Shown here in pieces: positions 35,611 to 44,261 of a stretch of DNA of 64,000 bases. The position numbers and the translations under genes were made by a program. Source of the DNA: HKST-UBA178 sp965223815 (GTDB taxonomy: Bacteria > Pseudomonadota > Gammaproteobacteria > Chromatiales > Chromatiaceae); the NCBI GenBank assembly GCA_965223815.1, contig OZ245019.1, positions 1,860,001 through 1,924,000 on the forward strand, read 5' to 3'. The notes beneath the pieces were generated by a model that had not been told where the DNA came from, searched no databases, and saw only the letters and a program-made list of their open reading frames with translations. Position 1 is the stretch's first letter; each line of letters begins with the position of its first letter.

Positions 35611-36615
35611 ATGGCTAACAAAGACGACTTGGCGATTCTTCTGCGCGGAAACATTGTAGAATGGTACGAGTATTTCTCCCCCAAGTTGAAACCCAACAAT
35701 GGTTCAAAGAAGATACTCGCGGATTTTTCCCAAGCGGACCTCTCGGGCTTAAATCTCCAAGGGTGGGATCTTAGAAAATGTAACTTTAACGGTTGCAAAT
35801 TGAAGCGCACTAGGTTGGGGCACGCGCGTCTCTCTAACGGCCAATTCAAGGGCACCAGATTCATTAAAGCGGATCTGCACGATGCCAGTCTGCGCAAAGC
35901 CAATCTATCGGCGGCTCATTTCAAAGATGCGAACCTGCGCTATGCAAACCTTTCGCTTTCAACGGTAGCAAAGGCGACCTTCCAAGACTGCGATATCTTC
36001 GGTGCATCACTCTGGGGACTAGAAGGGAAACCAGTTAAATTGAAAGGTCTGCGGGTTTGCTCGGACAAGCGCAGCGATCCCATCTACGGGGGGAACGTAC
36101 TCAAGATAGACAGCTTGGAAGGCGCGAACCTGGTGTATGCCTTTTCGCAGAATATGCGCATTTCCGAGCAACTCGATGCCTTGTCGGACCGAACCGTTTT
36201 GTTACTTGGCAGATTCGGCAGTCACATGGAAATTCTGAAGACTATCGAGATATTGCTCATAAAGAATAAGCTCGTGCCTGTGATCTTCGATTTTGAAAGG
36301 CAGAAAAGACGTGATCTTACAGAGACAGTGTCCGCACTGGCGCATCTCTCCAACTTCATTATCGCCAATATCGGCGATCCCGGAAGCATTCCTCATGAGC
36401 TCATGCGCATCGTGCCGTTTCTGCCTTCTGTGCCGGTACAGCCCATACGGCTGGAGGGGAGAGACTCTTGGTCGATGTTCAGTGACATTGGCCGTTACCC
36501 CTGGGTGCGAGATGAGTTCGTGTTCCGCGATTTCGATCATCTAAAAACAGAATTCGAAAAAGAAATTCTGAAACCATGCCTCGATTTTGCTGCGAGCCAG
36601 CGGCCAGCTCCATGA
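35611..36615 (+). CDS. Pentapeptide-repeat protein with a C-terminal Rossmann/TIR-like domain
   Basis: A 334-residue protein in two parts. Residues 37-135 are pentapeptide repeats of the A(D/N)Lxx type: ADFSQADLSGLNLQGWDL, then KADLHDASLRKANLSAAHFKDANLRYANL. Residues about 190-325 form a separate alpha/beta domain: RTVLLLGRFGSHMEILKTIEILL, VPVIFDFERQKRRDLTETVSALAHLSNFIIANIGDP, then IPHELMRIVPFLPSVPVQPI. I recall similar domains fused to pentapeptide repeats, sometimes compared with TIR-like nucleotide-binding folds, but a precise family cannot be given. No signal peptide. AGGAG lies eight bases before the ATG. The penicillin-acylase-type gene follows 55 bp later. Function unknown. Confidence 0.8.
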   Translation: MANKDDLAILLRGNIVEWYEYFSPKLKPNNGSKKILADFSQADLSGLNLQGWDLRKCNFNGCKLKRTRLGHARLSNGQFKGTRFIKADLHDASLRKANLSAAHFKDANLRYANLSLSTVAKATFQDCDIFGASLWGLEGKPVKLKGLRVCSDKRSDPIYGGNVLKIDSLEGANLVYAFSQNMRISEQLDALSDRTVLLLGRFGSHMEILKTIEILLIKNKLVPVIFDFERQKRRDLTETVSALAHLSNFIIANIGDPGSIPHELMRIVPFLPSVPVQPIRLEGRDSWSMFSDIGRYPWVRDEFVFRDFDHLKTEFEKEILKPCLDFAASQRPAP

Positions 36616-36670
36616 TTCCGCGGCTCTGTTTCGATTCATGTGGCGCTAGTCACCGTTCTTGGAAAACTCG

Positions 36671-39151
36671 ATGAGCCAGCTCAAACCAGCAAACGCGACC
36701 TCCAAATCTCGATGGAGATGGCTGCGGTGGCTATTGATTGCCCCGGTCGGCGGATCAGTCGTGGGTGGCATCGCGATCTGGATCATCGTGCCAAACTTGA
36801 ATCTCTATCAAGTTGATGGGGAGATTCAATTGCCTGGCGCTGTAGATGAAGTTGTTATTTTGAGAGACGGCAAAGGTATGCCGTATATCTATGGCAACAG
36901 TCTCCGTGATCTGTTTTTCGCACAAGGATTTGTAACTGCTCAGGATCGATTGTTTCAAATCCACCTTATGCGTTTGAAAGCCGAGGGAAGACTGACAGAA
37001 CTGGCGGGCGATATTGCGCTCGATCTGGACGTCCGGTCGCGAACCATAGGCTTTGCTCGGGCTGCCAAACGTCATGCCGAGATACTCGACGAGGAGAGTC
37101 GGCGGATGTTTCAGGCTTATGCCGATGGAATCAACGCATTTATTGAATGCTGCGAAGATGATATCCCGCTGGAGTTCCTGCTCTCCGGCCTTCCCACCGA
37201 GCCGTGGGCCGTAGAGGACTCTTTAAGCCTGATGTATCTGATGGCATGGGACATGAGTGCCAACTTGCGGCACGAGGTAATCGCCCAGTTGCTGGTGGAC
37301 AAGCTAGGTATCGATCAGGCCAGTTTATTGTTCCCGCTCAATGTTTATGTGGACACGCCTGAAGGGGAGAAACCCAGCGCAGCAACTGCCTATGGCGCTG
37401 ATGCAGCCCGCACATCACAACTCCTGGGGCTCGAGCACGATATCGAAATAGCAGGACTGATGACCGGCGGCGAGTTGCAGATAGGCAGCAACAACTGGGT
37501 GACCAATCCGGCTGTCTCCGGGGGAGACTACGCCATGCTCGCCGGTGATCCCCATCTGGATCCCCGAATTCTTCCCGGGATCATGTATGCGGTCGGCTAC
37601 ATTAGCCCACGGAATCGTGCCGTGGGTGCGGGTGTGCCGGGGATTCCCGGATTTATTATCGGACGCAATGAGCATGTGGCAACAGCGGTTACCAACAGCT
37701 ATGGCGATATGCAGGATCTGTATGTCGAATCGATCGATCCACAACAGAAAAATCATTATCTGCAAGGCGGTGAATCTCTCCCCTTTGAATTCGAAACGGA
37801 AACACTGAGGGTTAGAGATGCCTCCGCTGCGGACGGATTTCGAACCCAAGAGATCAAGATCCGCTCAACTCAACGCGGACCTGTGGTGTCCGGAGTATTT
37901 CCCGGATTGACGACCGACAGGGTCATCACTTTGAGATGGGCCGCCCTGGATTCAATGCAACCTAGAACGGGATTGGTAGATTTGTTTAACGCACGTTCGG
38001 CCAGCGACATCGATAACGCGCTTCGCTCGGTTACTTACATTGCTTTGAATTTCGTATTCGCCGATGCTAGGGGAGATATCGGATGGCGGGCCAGCGGAAG
38101 CATTCCAAACAGAACCGATCACAGCGGAGCATTGCCATTTACGATCGATCCAATCAAACCCTGGGCAGACAATTGGAACGGTTGGATCCCGTTCAACGAA
38201 ATGCCCCATTCGCGAAATCCGGAGCGCGGCTGGCTCGGCACGGCCAACCACTATACAGTAGCGCCAGACTACCCCTATTACTTCAGTAACTTCGCTGCGC
38301 CATCGTACCGCTATCGTCGATTGAAACAACGGATCGATGCAAGCGCCGGCGCCATGTCGGTGGATGAACACTGGTCCATCCAACGGGACACGAAGAATCT
38401 CATGGCCGAGGTCCTTACCGGGGTTTTCATCGAGGCATTGGCAGCGGATGAGGATACCCGTATCCTCGCTGATGTTCTGCGTGACTGGGATTTCCATGAC
38501 ACGCTAGACCAGCCTGGTCCAACCGTTTTCCAGTCCGTATATAGCGAGCTGGCCAAAGCAATTTTTAGAGATGAGCTGGGGGAGGTGCTTGCAGGCAGAA
38601 TGTTGGAAAACTGGTATTTTTGGCAGGAAAGATTTCAGCAGATTGTGCTCGACGATACCCAACCATGGTTCGATGATCAATCCACACCCGACCTGAAAGA
38701 GAGCCGAGAAGAGATGATTCGCCGCGCTGGCAAGTCAGTACTGGCACGTCTAAAAAAACAACTCGGCGCTGATCCGGCAAGTTGGCAGTGGGGCAGAGTC
38801 CACACAATGCGATTCGACAATCCGATTCGTCGGTCGGGTTTTGGCCGTGCGTGGCTTGGTTCGGGACCCTATCCGGTGAACGGTTCGGGAGAGACACTCT
38901 ATCGCGGTTGGTACAGTTTCAACGATCCATCCCAGGTTACCTACGCTGCGGCGCTGCGAATGGTAGTAGATTTTGGCGACTCGGAAAAAGTACGGGCGGT
39001 ATTGGCCGGTGGATCCACGGCTCGTACGTTTCACCCACACCAGAAAGACCAGATCGAGGCATACGTTTCGGGGGCGCCAATGCACTGGTGGTTTAGTGAC
39101 AAAGCGATAGAAGCGCATGCCGTGAGTAGATTGCGGCTTCTTCCTGATTAG
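36671..39151 (+). CDS. Penicillin acylase family N-terminal nucleophile hydrolase
   Basis: An 826-residue precursor of the penicillin amidase family. An N-terminal membrane helix or uncleaved signal (about 21-45, WLLIAPVGGSVVGGIAIWI) directs it to the periplasm. The alpha region includes YIYGNSLRDLFFAQGFVTAQDRLFQ. The self-cleavage site and catalytic N-terminal Ser of the beta chain lie in QIGSNNWV, Ser273. FLxGFP-type spacer, GVPGIPGFIIGRNEHVATAVTN and a late NPIRRSGFG are also typical. Members cleave amide bonds in beta-lactams, aculeacins or acyl-homoserine lactones; the natural substrate here is unknown. A short hairpin follows the stop. Confidence 0.9.
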   Translation: MSQLKPANATSKSRWRWLRWLLIAPVGGSVVGGIAIWIIVPNLNLYQVDGEIQLPGAVDEVVILRDGKGMPYIYGNSLRDLFFAQGFVTAQDRLFQIHLMRLKAEGRLTELAGDIALDLDVRSRTIGFARAAKRHAEILDEESRRMFQAYADGINAFIECCEDDIPLEFLLSGLPTEPWAVEDSLSLMYLMAWDMSANLRHEVIAQLLVDKLGIDQASLLFPLNVYVDTPEGEKPSAATAYGADAARTSQLLGLEHDIEIAGLMTGGELQIGSNNWVTNPAVSGGDYAMLAGDPHLDPRILPGIMYAVGYISPRNRAVGAGVPGIPGFIIGRNEHVATAVTNSYGDMQDLYVESIDPQQKNHYLQGGESLPFEFETETLRVRDASAADGFRTQEIKIRSTQRGPVVSGVFPGLTTDRVITLRWAALDSMQPRTGLVDLFNARSASDIDNALRSVTYIALNFVFADARGDIGWRASGSIPNRTDHSGALPFTIDPIKPWADNWNGWIPFNEMPHSRNPERGWLGTANHYTVAPDYPYYFSNFAAPSYRYRRLKQRIDASAGAMSVDEHWSIQRDTKNLMAEVLTGVFIEALAADEDTRILADVLRDWDFHDTLDQPGPTVFQSVYSELAKAIFRDELGEVLAGRMLENWYFWQERFQQIVLDDTQPWFDDQSTPDLKESREEMIRRAGKSVLARLKKQLGADPASWQWGRVHTMRFDNPIRRSGFGRAWLGSGPYPVNGSGETLYRGWYSFNDPSQVTYAAALRMVVDFGDSEKVRAVLAGGSTARTFHPHQKDQIEAYVSGAPMHWWFSDKAIEAHAVSRLRLLPD

Positions 39152-39160
39152 CCTGGGATA

Positions 39161-39185
39161 GTGGCTCTCAGGCTCAGGCAGCCAC
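39161..39185 (+). terminator. Possible weak terminator after the acylase gene
   Basis: GTGGCT (39161-39166) and AGCCAC (39180-39185) can form a 6-bp stem with a 13-base loop, followed by GATTTTG. The T-run is short, so termination is only a suggestion. Confidence 0.3.
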
Positions 39186-39433
39186 GATTTTGCACTGAAA
39201 GATAGGTGTTCGTGGATTGCCGTCGATAATGGTTTTTTATGGGAAGCGGCCTGACTCCGCATTCTCGACAAAGCCCGGGTTTGGGGATGATGTATTCAGC
39301 CGACATGGCTTTAACGCAGTACGCGGTCGACACATGGCCCAAACCGGCAACCCAGGGCTTATGAACGAATTTAGCAAGCGCGGTCGCCGATTGATTGATG
39401 AGTACAAACGAAGTCTAACGGTTGGGCAGAATA

Positions 39434-40375
39434 CTAGCCGGAGCGGCTTACCTTAATGTATTCGCCAGCGGCCTCGCGATCCGTGCCTACCACTATCTGG
39501 CGAAAGCCCTGGTCACAAGTTTCCAAGTTTCCACAGACCTCGACCACCTCTCCCGCCCTGGCCTGGCCTGTATAGGTGTGGTTGTAACTAATGGCGACCT
39601 GAACATCGGGATGGTCTATCCGATACAGGGACGGGTAGTCAAAAGCGCCCGAGTCGTCTGTCACCCGGGCGCGGATTCGTATACGCCCCAGTTTACGAAA
39701 TTTTCTGGAGTCGGGGATGCTGGCAGGATCCACCAGGCTGATGTCTAGTTTGGTTCCTCCGATTGCCGCCTTGTTGAATTTCCTTTTTTCGTGCCAGATG
39801 AACTCATCGAGTTCCAGCTCGCAACCACGACGTTGATAGGCGTCTTGCCAGAGTGCTTCATCGAGAGGCTGTAGCTCGCTGTTTGCCAACAAATTCGCCA
39901 CCGCGTTTCTCGCCTGGTGAAAGGTCTTGCTTCCATAGCAGACGATATCGATGTCAGATGCATCGGTTTGAGTACCGATCAGCAGGGAACCAGTGACCCC
40001 CAGATTTCCGCTATCCACCCCTTGGGTTCGGAACAGGCCAATCAGTTCAAGCAGCTTTTTTTCCACAAGATCTTTTGGTTTGCAGTTCATCAACCGCAGC
40101 AGTCTTTTTCCCGGTTGGTGGTGATGGGCCACCCGTTTCGGTGGCACGCCATGGAGTACAACGTCGCGGAGTTTAGACCGATAGAGATAATTCACCCTGT
40201 GGTGTTTCAGGAGATGGTTCGCCGCGTCAGTTGACAGTTTTTCGCAGTGTTCTGCTGTCAGCCGGTAGCGGAGAAAGCAGGGTATACGACCTGCTTCCAA
40301 ACCCATCGCAACGACGGCGAATACCAGCCCTTCCGCGGTCTCCACCATATCCTTGGGCAGGTATCGGTGTGTCAC
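39434..40375 (-). CDS. Nucleotidyltransferase-domain protein of the H4MPT operon
   Basis: A 313-residue protein, last gene of the cofactor operon. The first 90 residues (ETAEGLVFAVVAMGLEAGRIPCFLRYRL) are followed by a nucleotidyltransferase core at about 122-150. That core reads GVTGSLLIGTQTDASDIDIVCYG, a GS-x-D-x-D arrangement with the two metal-binding Asp in DIDIV. Similar archaeal proteins exist (predicted nucleotidyltransferases found with methanogenic cofactor genes), but the reaction is unknown. The start GTG (40375) shares one base with the mfnB stop. The genomic link with H4MPT genes suggests a modification or activation step in pterin or side-chain synthesis; that is inference. Confidence 0.78.
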   Translation of the reverse strand: MTHRYLPKDMVETAEGLVFAVVAMGLEAGRIPCFLRYRLTAEHCEKLSTDAANHLLKHHRVNYLYRSKLRDVVLHGVPPKRVAHHHQPGKRLLRLMNCKPKDLVEKKLLELIGLFRTQGVDSGNLGVTGSLLIGTQTDASDIDIVCYGSKTFHQARNAVANLLANSELQPLDEALWQDAYQRRGCELELDEFIWHEKRKFNKAAIGGTKLDISLVDPASIPDSRKFRKLGRIRIRARVTDDSGAFDYPSLYRIDHPDVQVAISYNHTYTGQARAGEVVEVCGNLETCDQGFRQIVVGTDREAAGEYIKVSRSG

Positions 40376-41112
40376 TAGCCGCCCTGGTACTGGACTTGAA
40401 TATCCCGCTGCCTAACCGAATCAAACTGGGTATCGCCAGTGCCGGGTATGGCTGCCCGAACTTCAAGGAGACGCTGAGGATCGAGTTTACGGACTCGTTG
40501 GTTCCCGGAGCAGAGTGCCCCACGGAATCCAAGATAATCAGGGGCCACCGGCAGAAGAGAGGAGATATCACCAAGCTGGAGAGACCCGGCCAGGCCGCAT
40601 AGCAGTTCCAATCGCCGGCATTCCTGGACAAACGCTTCTAGTTGGGGCCGGGGCATGAGTTGAAGCAGCCCGTAGCCGTTCTTGGCTGTGGTATCTAGCA
40701 TCACCCCTGAAAAACCGGCATTCGAGAATGCAGGTAGCAGGTGTAGTGGGGGAGAGCGGTCAGCGAACAATACGGCAATAACAGCGCTTTGGTCTGTGAG
40801 CCGGCCGATCGCATCAATGCAGGCACCCAGTCGATATTGCGTAAAGAATCCAACCTTGACGAAGTTGACGCCGGTGGCGGCAGTTGCTCGTATCGCATCC
40901 GTAAGCGTCTCCGGTTTCGGCGCCAGGTTCCCCACCGTGGCGCTGGTTGTCACAGATTCGCCGAGAGACGCGGTAATCGCTGTGATAACGGAAATCGGCA
41001 GTGCGCCCAGGGCACCCTCTCGGGGGTTCTTCATATCGATTATGTCAACCGACGCTGCCACCGCCGCCGCAGCTTCAAATTCGTTGGTGACACTGGCAAG
41101 CATTCCAGTCAC
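40375..41112 (-). CDS. mfnB: (5-formylfuran-3-yl)methyl phosphate synthase-like protein MfnB
   Basis: A 245-residue TIM-barrel protein of the DUF556/MfnB family, which condenses two glyceraldehyde-3-phosphates into the furan precursor of methanofuran or methylofuran. The conserved start MLASVTNEFEAAAAVAASV leads to VDIIDMKNPREGALGALP, with the Schiff-base Lys in D-x-K-x-P-x-x-G. GVNFVKVGFF has a second conserved Lys. GVMLDTTAKNGYGLLQLM and YLGFRGALCSG are also typical. In methylotrophic bacteria the product serves the formyltransferase/hydrolase complex that works with H4MPT. It overlaps DUF447 by four bases (ATGA) and the nucleotidyltransferase by one. Confidence 0.9.
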   Translation of the reverse strand: MTGMLASVTNEFEAAAAVAASVDIIDMKNPREGALGALPISVITAITASLGESVTTSATVGNLAPKPETLTDAIRATAATGVNFVKVGFFTQYRLGACIDAIGRLTDQSAVIAVLFADRSPPLHLLPAFSNAGFSGVMLDTTAKNGYGLLQLMPRPQLEAFVQECRRLELLCGLAGSLQLGDISSLLPVAPDYLGFRGALCSGNQRVRKLDPQRLLEVRAAIPGTGDTQFDSVRQRDIQVQYQGG

Positions 41113-41678
41113 TGGCTCGCCTCAGCATTTCGGCTGTAGTTATCTATCTTTTCCTGCAGCCAGCTCCAAGCCTCCTGCTCACGCGCTCCCGCTGTTTTGT
41201 CTACCGCGGTGCGCAGATATTCCAGATCCCGCTGTATCCTGGGGAGGGGCAGGCGTTCCAGCCGGCTGACGAGGATGGCCAGCTCCAGGACAGCGGCCTG
41301 TGCGCGATTGAACCCGCGAAAGGGTCTATGGCTCTTTTCGTAAACCACCCGGCAAAGCAAATGAGGTCGGGTATCATTGTCCTCGATGCCTTCGAGTTCG
41401 ACCTCGGTGTGGGCGAGGGCGTCCCGCAAGCGAGGGGCATGGATTTTTTCCCCAGGCAACAGTTGCCATCGGTAACGGCCAGTGAGGCAACCTGCAAAGA
41501 CTCTCACGTCGTCGCAATAGTTGATCACAGCACACTTCTGTTGGAGCAGGTTGTCGAGTGTGGTGGAGGGCCGGAACGGAGATATTACAACCTGCTTGTC
41601 ACGCCAATGAATACCCATAGGGGCAATCTGCACCTCACCGGCAGTGTTCTCGGTGGTAACGATGACTTCTTGGATCAA
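41109..41678 (-). CDS. DUF447-family protein of the H4MPT operon
   Basis: A 189-residue protein of DUF447, a family with a flavin-reductase-like split barrel found in methanogens and in bacteria that make H4MPT. The start reads MIQEVIVTTENTAGEVQIAPMGIH, then VVISPFRPSTTLDNLLQQKCAVINYCDDVRVFA (family core), and the C-terminus is helical (FNRAQAAVLELAILVSRLERL). TTG 41678 overlaps the upstream stop as TTGA and has GGGAG seven bases before it; a longer frame to 41765 lies inside the previous gene. Enzymatic role not established; binding of FMN is possible from the fold. Confidence 0.85.
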   Translation of the reverse strand: MIQEVIVTTENTAGEVQIAPMGIHWRDKQVVISPFRPSTTLDNLLQQKCAVINYCDDVRVFAGCLTGRYRWQLLPGEKIHAPRLRDALAHTEVELEGIEDNDTRPHLLCRVVYEKSHRPFRGFNRAQAAVLELAILVSRLERLPLPRIQRDLEYLRTAVDKTAGAREQEAWSWLQEKIDNYSRNAEASQ

Positions 41679-43072
41679 TTTGGCTCCCAATCTTTTTGCA
41701 GCGTGGCACCAGCAGGTTGATACTCCTCCAGTTGCAGTTCCTGACGAGGCAGGGCGCAGCCCCATTCCAGTGGCTGATCCTGTGTGTAGCGTTTCCCCAA
41801 CTGTCTGGCGATCTGGGCTCGAGCCAGCTCAACCCCGAGATAAAAGGCGTGGCCCGTGTCGCCATCCAGTTTCAACTCGGGGAAAAAAGCAAAGGGATCC
41901 TCGTGAGTTTGCATGCCGTCACGGTTGTACATATGGATGCCGCCTCTACTGACCTGTATGCGAAAGTTGGGATCGCGCACCGCGTCCGCCAGCTCCTGTA
42001 TTTGTTCATCGCTGTGGGTGAATGGCCGTATCTCGTGCAGACCTGTCAAACCCGGGTGTATCAGCTTCGGGAGACTGTTCTCACCGCGTGCCCAGTGCAT
42101 GATTCGGCGTGCCAGATCCGTCTCTCGGATCACGCTGCGGCAGTGTGGACTGACTTGGGTCGTAAGAATGTTTGTTATTCCCATCTCCGACACGAGCCCC
42201 ATAATCAGGGCGTTGATACCCATTGTGTCGGCCTCCGTCAGTTCCGTGAGATTGGCCACTCCCATCATGATCTCCACTGTTGGAAAGCGTTCCCTTAGAC
42301 GGTGATAGCGTACGATCGACTCGGTGAGTCCAAAGTGGATAGGATCCAGAATGGGGTCGGCAATATACGCTCGACCCTGGGCGTTCATACGCTCCATGGA
42401 CCTCTCCAGTGACGCCAGATCCCGCGGCCTGGTTGGGATGAGTACCGGGGTAGCTTGCACCTCGTCCGCGATCCACAGGCTCTCCTCGTGCAGGCTCAGT
42501 AGAAAATCGGCGCCGGACCGCCCCCCCAGCAACAATTCGCCCTCGGCCATGGAATCTACACTGACCTGGTAGCCACTCTCCTTCAGCGATACGACAGTCT
42601 CCTCTAAGTGGGGGAAAGGCGTATCCGGAAGACAGCCGATATCGATGATATCGGCGCCATCTGCGGTATAGTTCGCCGCCTCTTCCAGGATCTCTTCGAT
42701 CTTTAACCGTGGGGCGTCGACGATTTCGGCGAATATACGCACATCATAAGCGCTGAGATCCGGCACCTTTCCCTCTTTTCCGAAAAAACGGGGCAAATCG
42801 ATCAGTTCCTCAGGGCCGCGATCGACGGGAATTCCCAAGTGCGCCGATAGCTGGGCCAGGTCTCCACGACAACGACCCGGAGTCAGGATACGGGTGATGC
42901 CGTCCAAATCCGTAAGGCGGCGTTGAATCATGTCCGCGGTCATCAAAGCCGCAACCGTTACCCCGAGTTGCCGCACCTCCCACCCAAACTCTTTGCAGTC
43001 CATTTCCCGCAGCACCCTGTTCAGCTGCTTTTCCGCGAGCTTGCCGGTCAGAAAAAGTATCTGCTCGCTCAT
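41675..43072 (-). CDS. Dihydropteroate synthase-like protein (TIGR00284/DUF6513 type)
   Basis: A 465-residue protein. The first 125 residues (ILFLTGKLAEKQLNRVLREM to DLAQLSAHLGIPVDRGP) form a separate N-terminal domain. The pterin-binding-like barrel follows, with DGADIIDIGCLPDTPFPHLEETV, YQVSVDSMAEGELLLGGRSGADFLLSL and PILDPIHFGL. Homologues occur in methanogens and in H4MPT-dependent methylotrophs. A role in joining the pterin and arylamine parts of H4MPT, or in a related step, is likely but unproven. A true FolP-type paralogue is encoded at 46422-47264. It overlaps both neighbours by four bases. Confidence 0.88.
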   Translation of the reverse strand: MSEQILFLTGKLAEKQLNRVLREMDCKEFGWEVRQLGVTVAALMTADMIQRRLTDLDGITRILTPGRCRGDLAQLSAHLGIPVDRGPEELIDLPRFFGKEGKVPDLSAYDVRIFAEIVDAPRLKIEEILEEAANYTADGADIIDIGCLPDTPFPHLEETVVSLKESGYQVSVDSMAEGELLLGGRSGADFLLSLHEESLWIADEVQATPVLIPTRPRDLASLERSMERMNAQGRAYIADPILDPIHFGLTESIVRYHRLRERFPTVEIMMGVANLTELTEADTMGINALIMGLVSEMGITNILTTQVSPHCRSVIRETDLARRIMHWARGENSLPKLIHPGLTGLHEIRPFTHSDEQIQELADAVRDPNFRIQVSRGGIHMYNRDGMQTHEDPFAFFPELKLDGDTGHAFYLGVELARAQIARQLGKRYTQDQPLEWGCALPRQELQLEEYQPAGATLQKDWEPN

Positions 43073-43605
43073 CTGTCGGATTGCTCCAGTGCCTGCTTGA
43101 GCTCGCTGAAGGTCATGGCTACCTGGGTAAACTCAAACTTCTTTAAGCGCTCAACGTTATCGAGGTCGATTTGCCTTGGGTAGACTACAACCATGCCATT
43201 AGGTGCTTCGGTCTCCATGACGGGCTCTGTATCGCAGGCGAATACGATGCTCGGTATCCTGCACTTTCCTGCTTGGGCATAGATATTGGTTACCAAGGTA
43301 TCAGCCACACCCCACACCATCTTGGCCACCGTATTGGAGGTCGCCGGCGCGATTATCAGTCGGTCGTAGTGACCATGATAGAAAAGTCCCACCGGTGAAG
43401 CGCTGGCGGTCGTGTCACGGAAGCAGGTCATGCGTTCGCGCAAGGACTTTAAGTCGATATCGTACATGGAGATCACTTCCGCCGCTGCCTTGCTCAAAAA
43501 CAGATCAACATTGGAGTAATGCTGAATCAGGTCGAGGCACTCCCTGAGATAGTGTCCGGAACCAGTGATGGCCCATGCGGTGCGGGGTTCGGATGGTCGC
43601 TTCAC
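43069..43605 (-). CDS. dmrB: Archaeal-type flavoprotein, DmrB-like dihydromethanopterin reductase
   Basis: A 178-residue flavoprotein of the UbiX/dihydromethanopterin-reductase superfamily. TAWAITGSGHYLRECLDLI forms the first strand and FMN loop. YDRLIIAPATSNTVAKMVWGVADTLVTN is the conserved A-P-A-T-x-N-T segment, and the C-terminus has the Cys-containing IVFACDTEPVMETEAPNGMVV. A homologue in Burkholderia, DmrB, reduces dihydromethanopterin to H4MPT, the last step of cofactor synthesis, and this context fits. GTG 43605 was chosen because it overlaps the PTPS stop as GTGA, like the other junctions of the operon. Symbol by analogy. Confidence 0.8.
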   Translation of the reverse strand: MKRPSEPRTAWAITGSGHYLRECLDLIQHYSNVDLFLSKAAAEVISMYDIDLKSLRERMTCFRDTTASASPVGLFYHGHYDRLIIAPATSNTVAKMVWGVADTLVTNIYAQAGKCRIPSIVFACDTEPVMETEAPNGMVVVYPRQIDLDNVERLKKFEFTQVAMTFSELKQALEQSDR

Positions 43606-44117
43606 CTTGCTCGGGTCTCGCGGAAGCTCCGTCTGCAAACGCCCCACTGACGGTCCGCCTCCTCAACCGCAACCTCCATCTGCGCTACCTGCGACAAGCA
43701 GCCACGCTCTGTGAGCGGAGGTATCAACGATTCCACAATGAACCAAGCGAGCATTTCTGCAGTGGTGTTTGTTATCGGTAACACCACGCAGTTGGTTGCG
43801 GGAAAGGTAAATCGCTTGTCGTAACTTGTGACCTCAATTTGCTCGCCATTGGGTCGCAGTGCAACCTCGCTGCTGTTACCGGGTAACAGTATCCGATCCG
43901 TCAGCCCAGCGCAGATGTCTGCGGCCAGGCGATTCAACAATACGAAATCTATCACGAAGGCGTCTCTGGTGTTTGCTCCTGAAGCATTTATCCTGACGTG
44001 GAAGTTATGGCCATGGAGATTTTCGCATGTTCGGTTGAATGTAATGAAATGAGCCGCATTAAAATGCAACTCACCCGGATCGACGCTGACGGCGAAGTGT
44101 TGGTCTGGGCTATCCAA
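43602..44117 (-). CDS. 6-pyruvoyl-tetrahydropterin synthase / QueD-family protein
   Basis: A 171-residue PTPS-family protein, first gene of the cofactor operon. HFNAAHFITF supplies one zinc His (about 23), CENLHGHNFHVRI the other two (His35, His37) and the family Cys31. A late AEMLAWFIVESL is followed by VAQMEVAVEEADRQWGV, containing the catalytic Glu region. In this setting it may form 6-hydroxymethyl-dihydropterin or another pterin intermediate from dihydroneopterin phosphate for H4MPT, rather than biopterin or queuosine. Start is TTG 44117 with GGAG upstream. A sigma-54-like promoter lies at 44164-44179. Confidence 0.85.
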   Translation of the reverse strand: MDSPDQHFAVSVDPGELHFNAAHFITFNRTCENLHGHNFHVRINASGANTRDAFVIDFVLLNRLAADICAGLTDRILLPGNSSEVALRPNGEQIEVTSYDKRFTFPATNCVVLPITNTTAEMLAWFIVESLIPPLTERGCLSQVAQMEVAVEEADRQWGVCRRSFRETRAR

Positions 44118-44163
44118 TGGATTGATCTCCGTAAACTACAGGGATTGTTGACTACTGGAGAGA

Positions 44164-44179
44164 GGCAAGATTCACGCCA
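44164..44179 (-). promoter_or_regulatory. Sigma-54-like promoter for the H4MPT operon
   Basis: On the minus strand the sequence is TGGCGT-GAATC-TTGCC, matching the -24/-12 consensus (TGGCACG-N4-TTGCW) with invariant GG and GC at the right spacing and 9 of 12 consensus bases. It would start transcription about 35 bases before the PTPS start. A sigma-54 activator gene lies immediately upstream. Alone this match is weak; it gains weight from similar sites before other operons here. Confidence 0.45.
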
Positions 44180-44198
44180 GGCACTCAGGGAAAGTGCC
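44180..44198. promoter_or_regulatory. Inverted repeat GGCACT-N7-AGTGCC next to the promoter
   Basis: GGCACT (44180-44185) and AGTGCC (44193-44198) form a perfect 6-bp inverted repeat abutting the upstream side of the sigma-54-like promoter. It could be a protein site or a hairpin at the end of the regulator gene. No T-run follows in either direction. Confidence 0.3.
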
Positions 44199-44261
44199 CG
44201 CGTATCCTGCTTCTGAAAGGAACTCTCCTATCAAAGATGCAACTGCCATGTGCCAGTCGTG

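Noticed and set aside
44229..44256. A second TGGCAC...TTGCA pair upstream of the PTPS gene, on the minus strand
   Set aside because: The spacer between the -24 and -12 parts is two bases too long for sigma-54; the site at 44164-44179 has correct spacing.
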